64,000 nucleotides of DNA from Ophiodon elongatus (taxonomy: Eukaryota; Chordata; Actinopteri; Perciformes; Hexagrammidae): contig JACSYO010001880.1 of the NCBI GenBank assembly GCA_016806645.1, forward strand, positions 1,411,501-1,475,500. Reading direction: 5' to 3'. A program made the position numbers and the translations under genes. Every line of letters starts with the position of its first letter. Positions within the stretch are counted from its first letter, which is position 1. The notes under the pieces are model-generated. The model saw nothing but the letters and a program-made list of their open reading frames with translations. It searched no databases and was not told where the DNA came from. Positions 63,737-64,000 of this stretch are shown here, piece after piece.

Positions 63737-64000
63737 GGACTCACACAAGCTATTCAAATACATACATGGAAGGTGTTGCGCCTGTGTGCGTTCGCTAAGA
63801 GCTCTTAGCTTGACTAGTACACAATCACAATTGCCAGAGGAGCAATTTAGACAGGACGAGGATTAGGGCAAAGAGATGGGGATCAAATGAGCAGCAAAAA
63901 TATATCCTCTTTAATAACTAGCTACCTCTGAACCTCTTCACACACATGAGGGCACAAAGGGCTATTCGGAAACATAAAGAGCAGAGGGGGAGGGAAAAAA

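Larger units (their letters stand above)
62027..64000 (-). other. Upstream intron sequence of the cntln-like gene
   Basis: Apart from the weak exon candidate at 62697-62744 and a CA repeat at 63690-63736, no feature is supported. The remaining upstream exons of the gene must lie past the window edge. Confidence 0.5.

Overview
The window is nuclear DNA from a ray-finned fish, most likely a percomorph teleost. It is intron-rich, with dense CA/GT, GA and TA microsatellites and many old interspersed repeats of kinds I recognise from teleost genomes. It holds parts of two protein genes, both on the minus strand: all coding exons of an endophilin-A gene (sh3gl2 type, start codon at 37043-37045, stop at 1882-1884), and the 3' end of a second gene that is probably cntln (centlein), with its stop at 47580-47582 and its 5' part beyond the right edge. 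Gene order and orientation (cntln upstream, sh3gl2 downstream, same strand) match the vertebrate CNTLN-SH3GL2 arrangement as I know it.

Layout: 1-1881 is 3' UTR or downstream sequence; 1882-8661 carries sh3gl2 coding exons 2 to the last; 8662-37000 is the 28 kb first intron, full of repeats; 37001-37045 is coding exon 1, in a CpG-rich stretch with CCAAT and CRE-like elements just upstream; about 37.4-47.5 kb is intergenic, with a MITE-like element, LINE relics and one MITE inserted into a LINE relic; 47580-62026 has three well-supported 3' exons of the cntln-like gene separated by large introns, plus a weak fourth at 62697-62744.

The most interesting observation is in the sh3gl2 linker between the BAR and SH3 domains. 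Between exon 8 and the SH3 exon lie four tiny exon-like cassettes (15, 12, 12 and 12 bases), each with its own acceptor and GTGAG donor. All have phase 1 at both ends, and each encodes a variation on X-Arg-Ser-Pro. Exon 8 itself ends in Ala-Arg-Ser-Pro with the same last bases. The cassettes look like a tandemly duplicated microexon array that could add 0 to 17 residues of RSP repeats in frame in any combination (346 to 363 residues in total). A second feature is a GC-AG intron after exon 2.

Endophilin-A is a membrane-curving BAR protein that recruits dynamin and synaptojanin through its SH3 domain in endocytosis and synaptic vesicle recycling; centlein is a centrosomal coiled-coil protein. 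I see no functional link between them beyond neighbourhood. No tRNA, rRNA or CRISPR was found.
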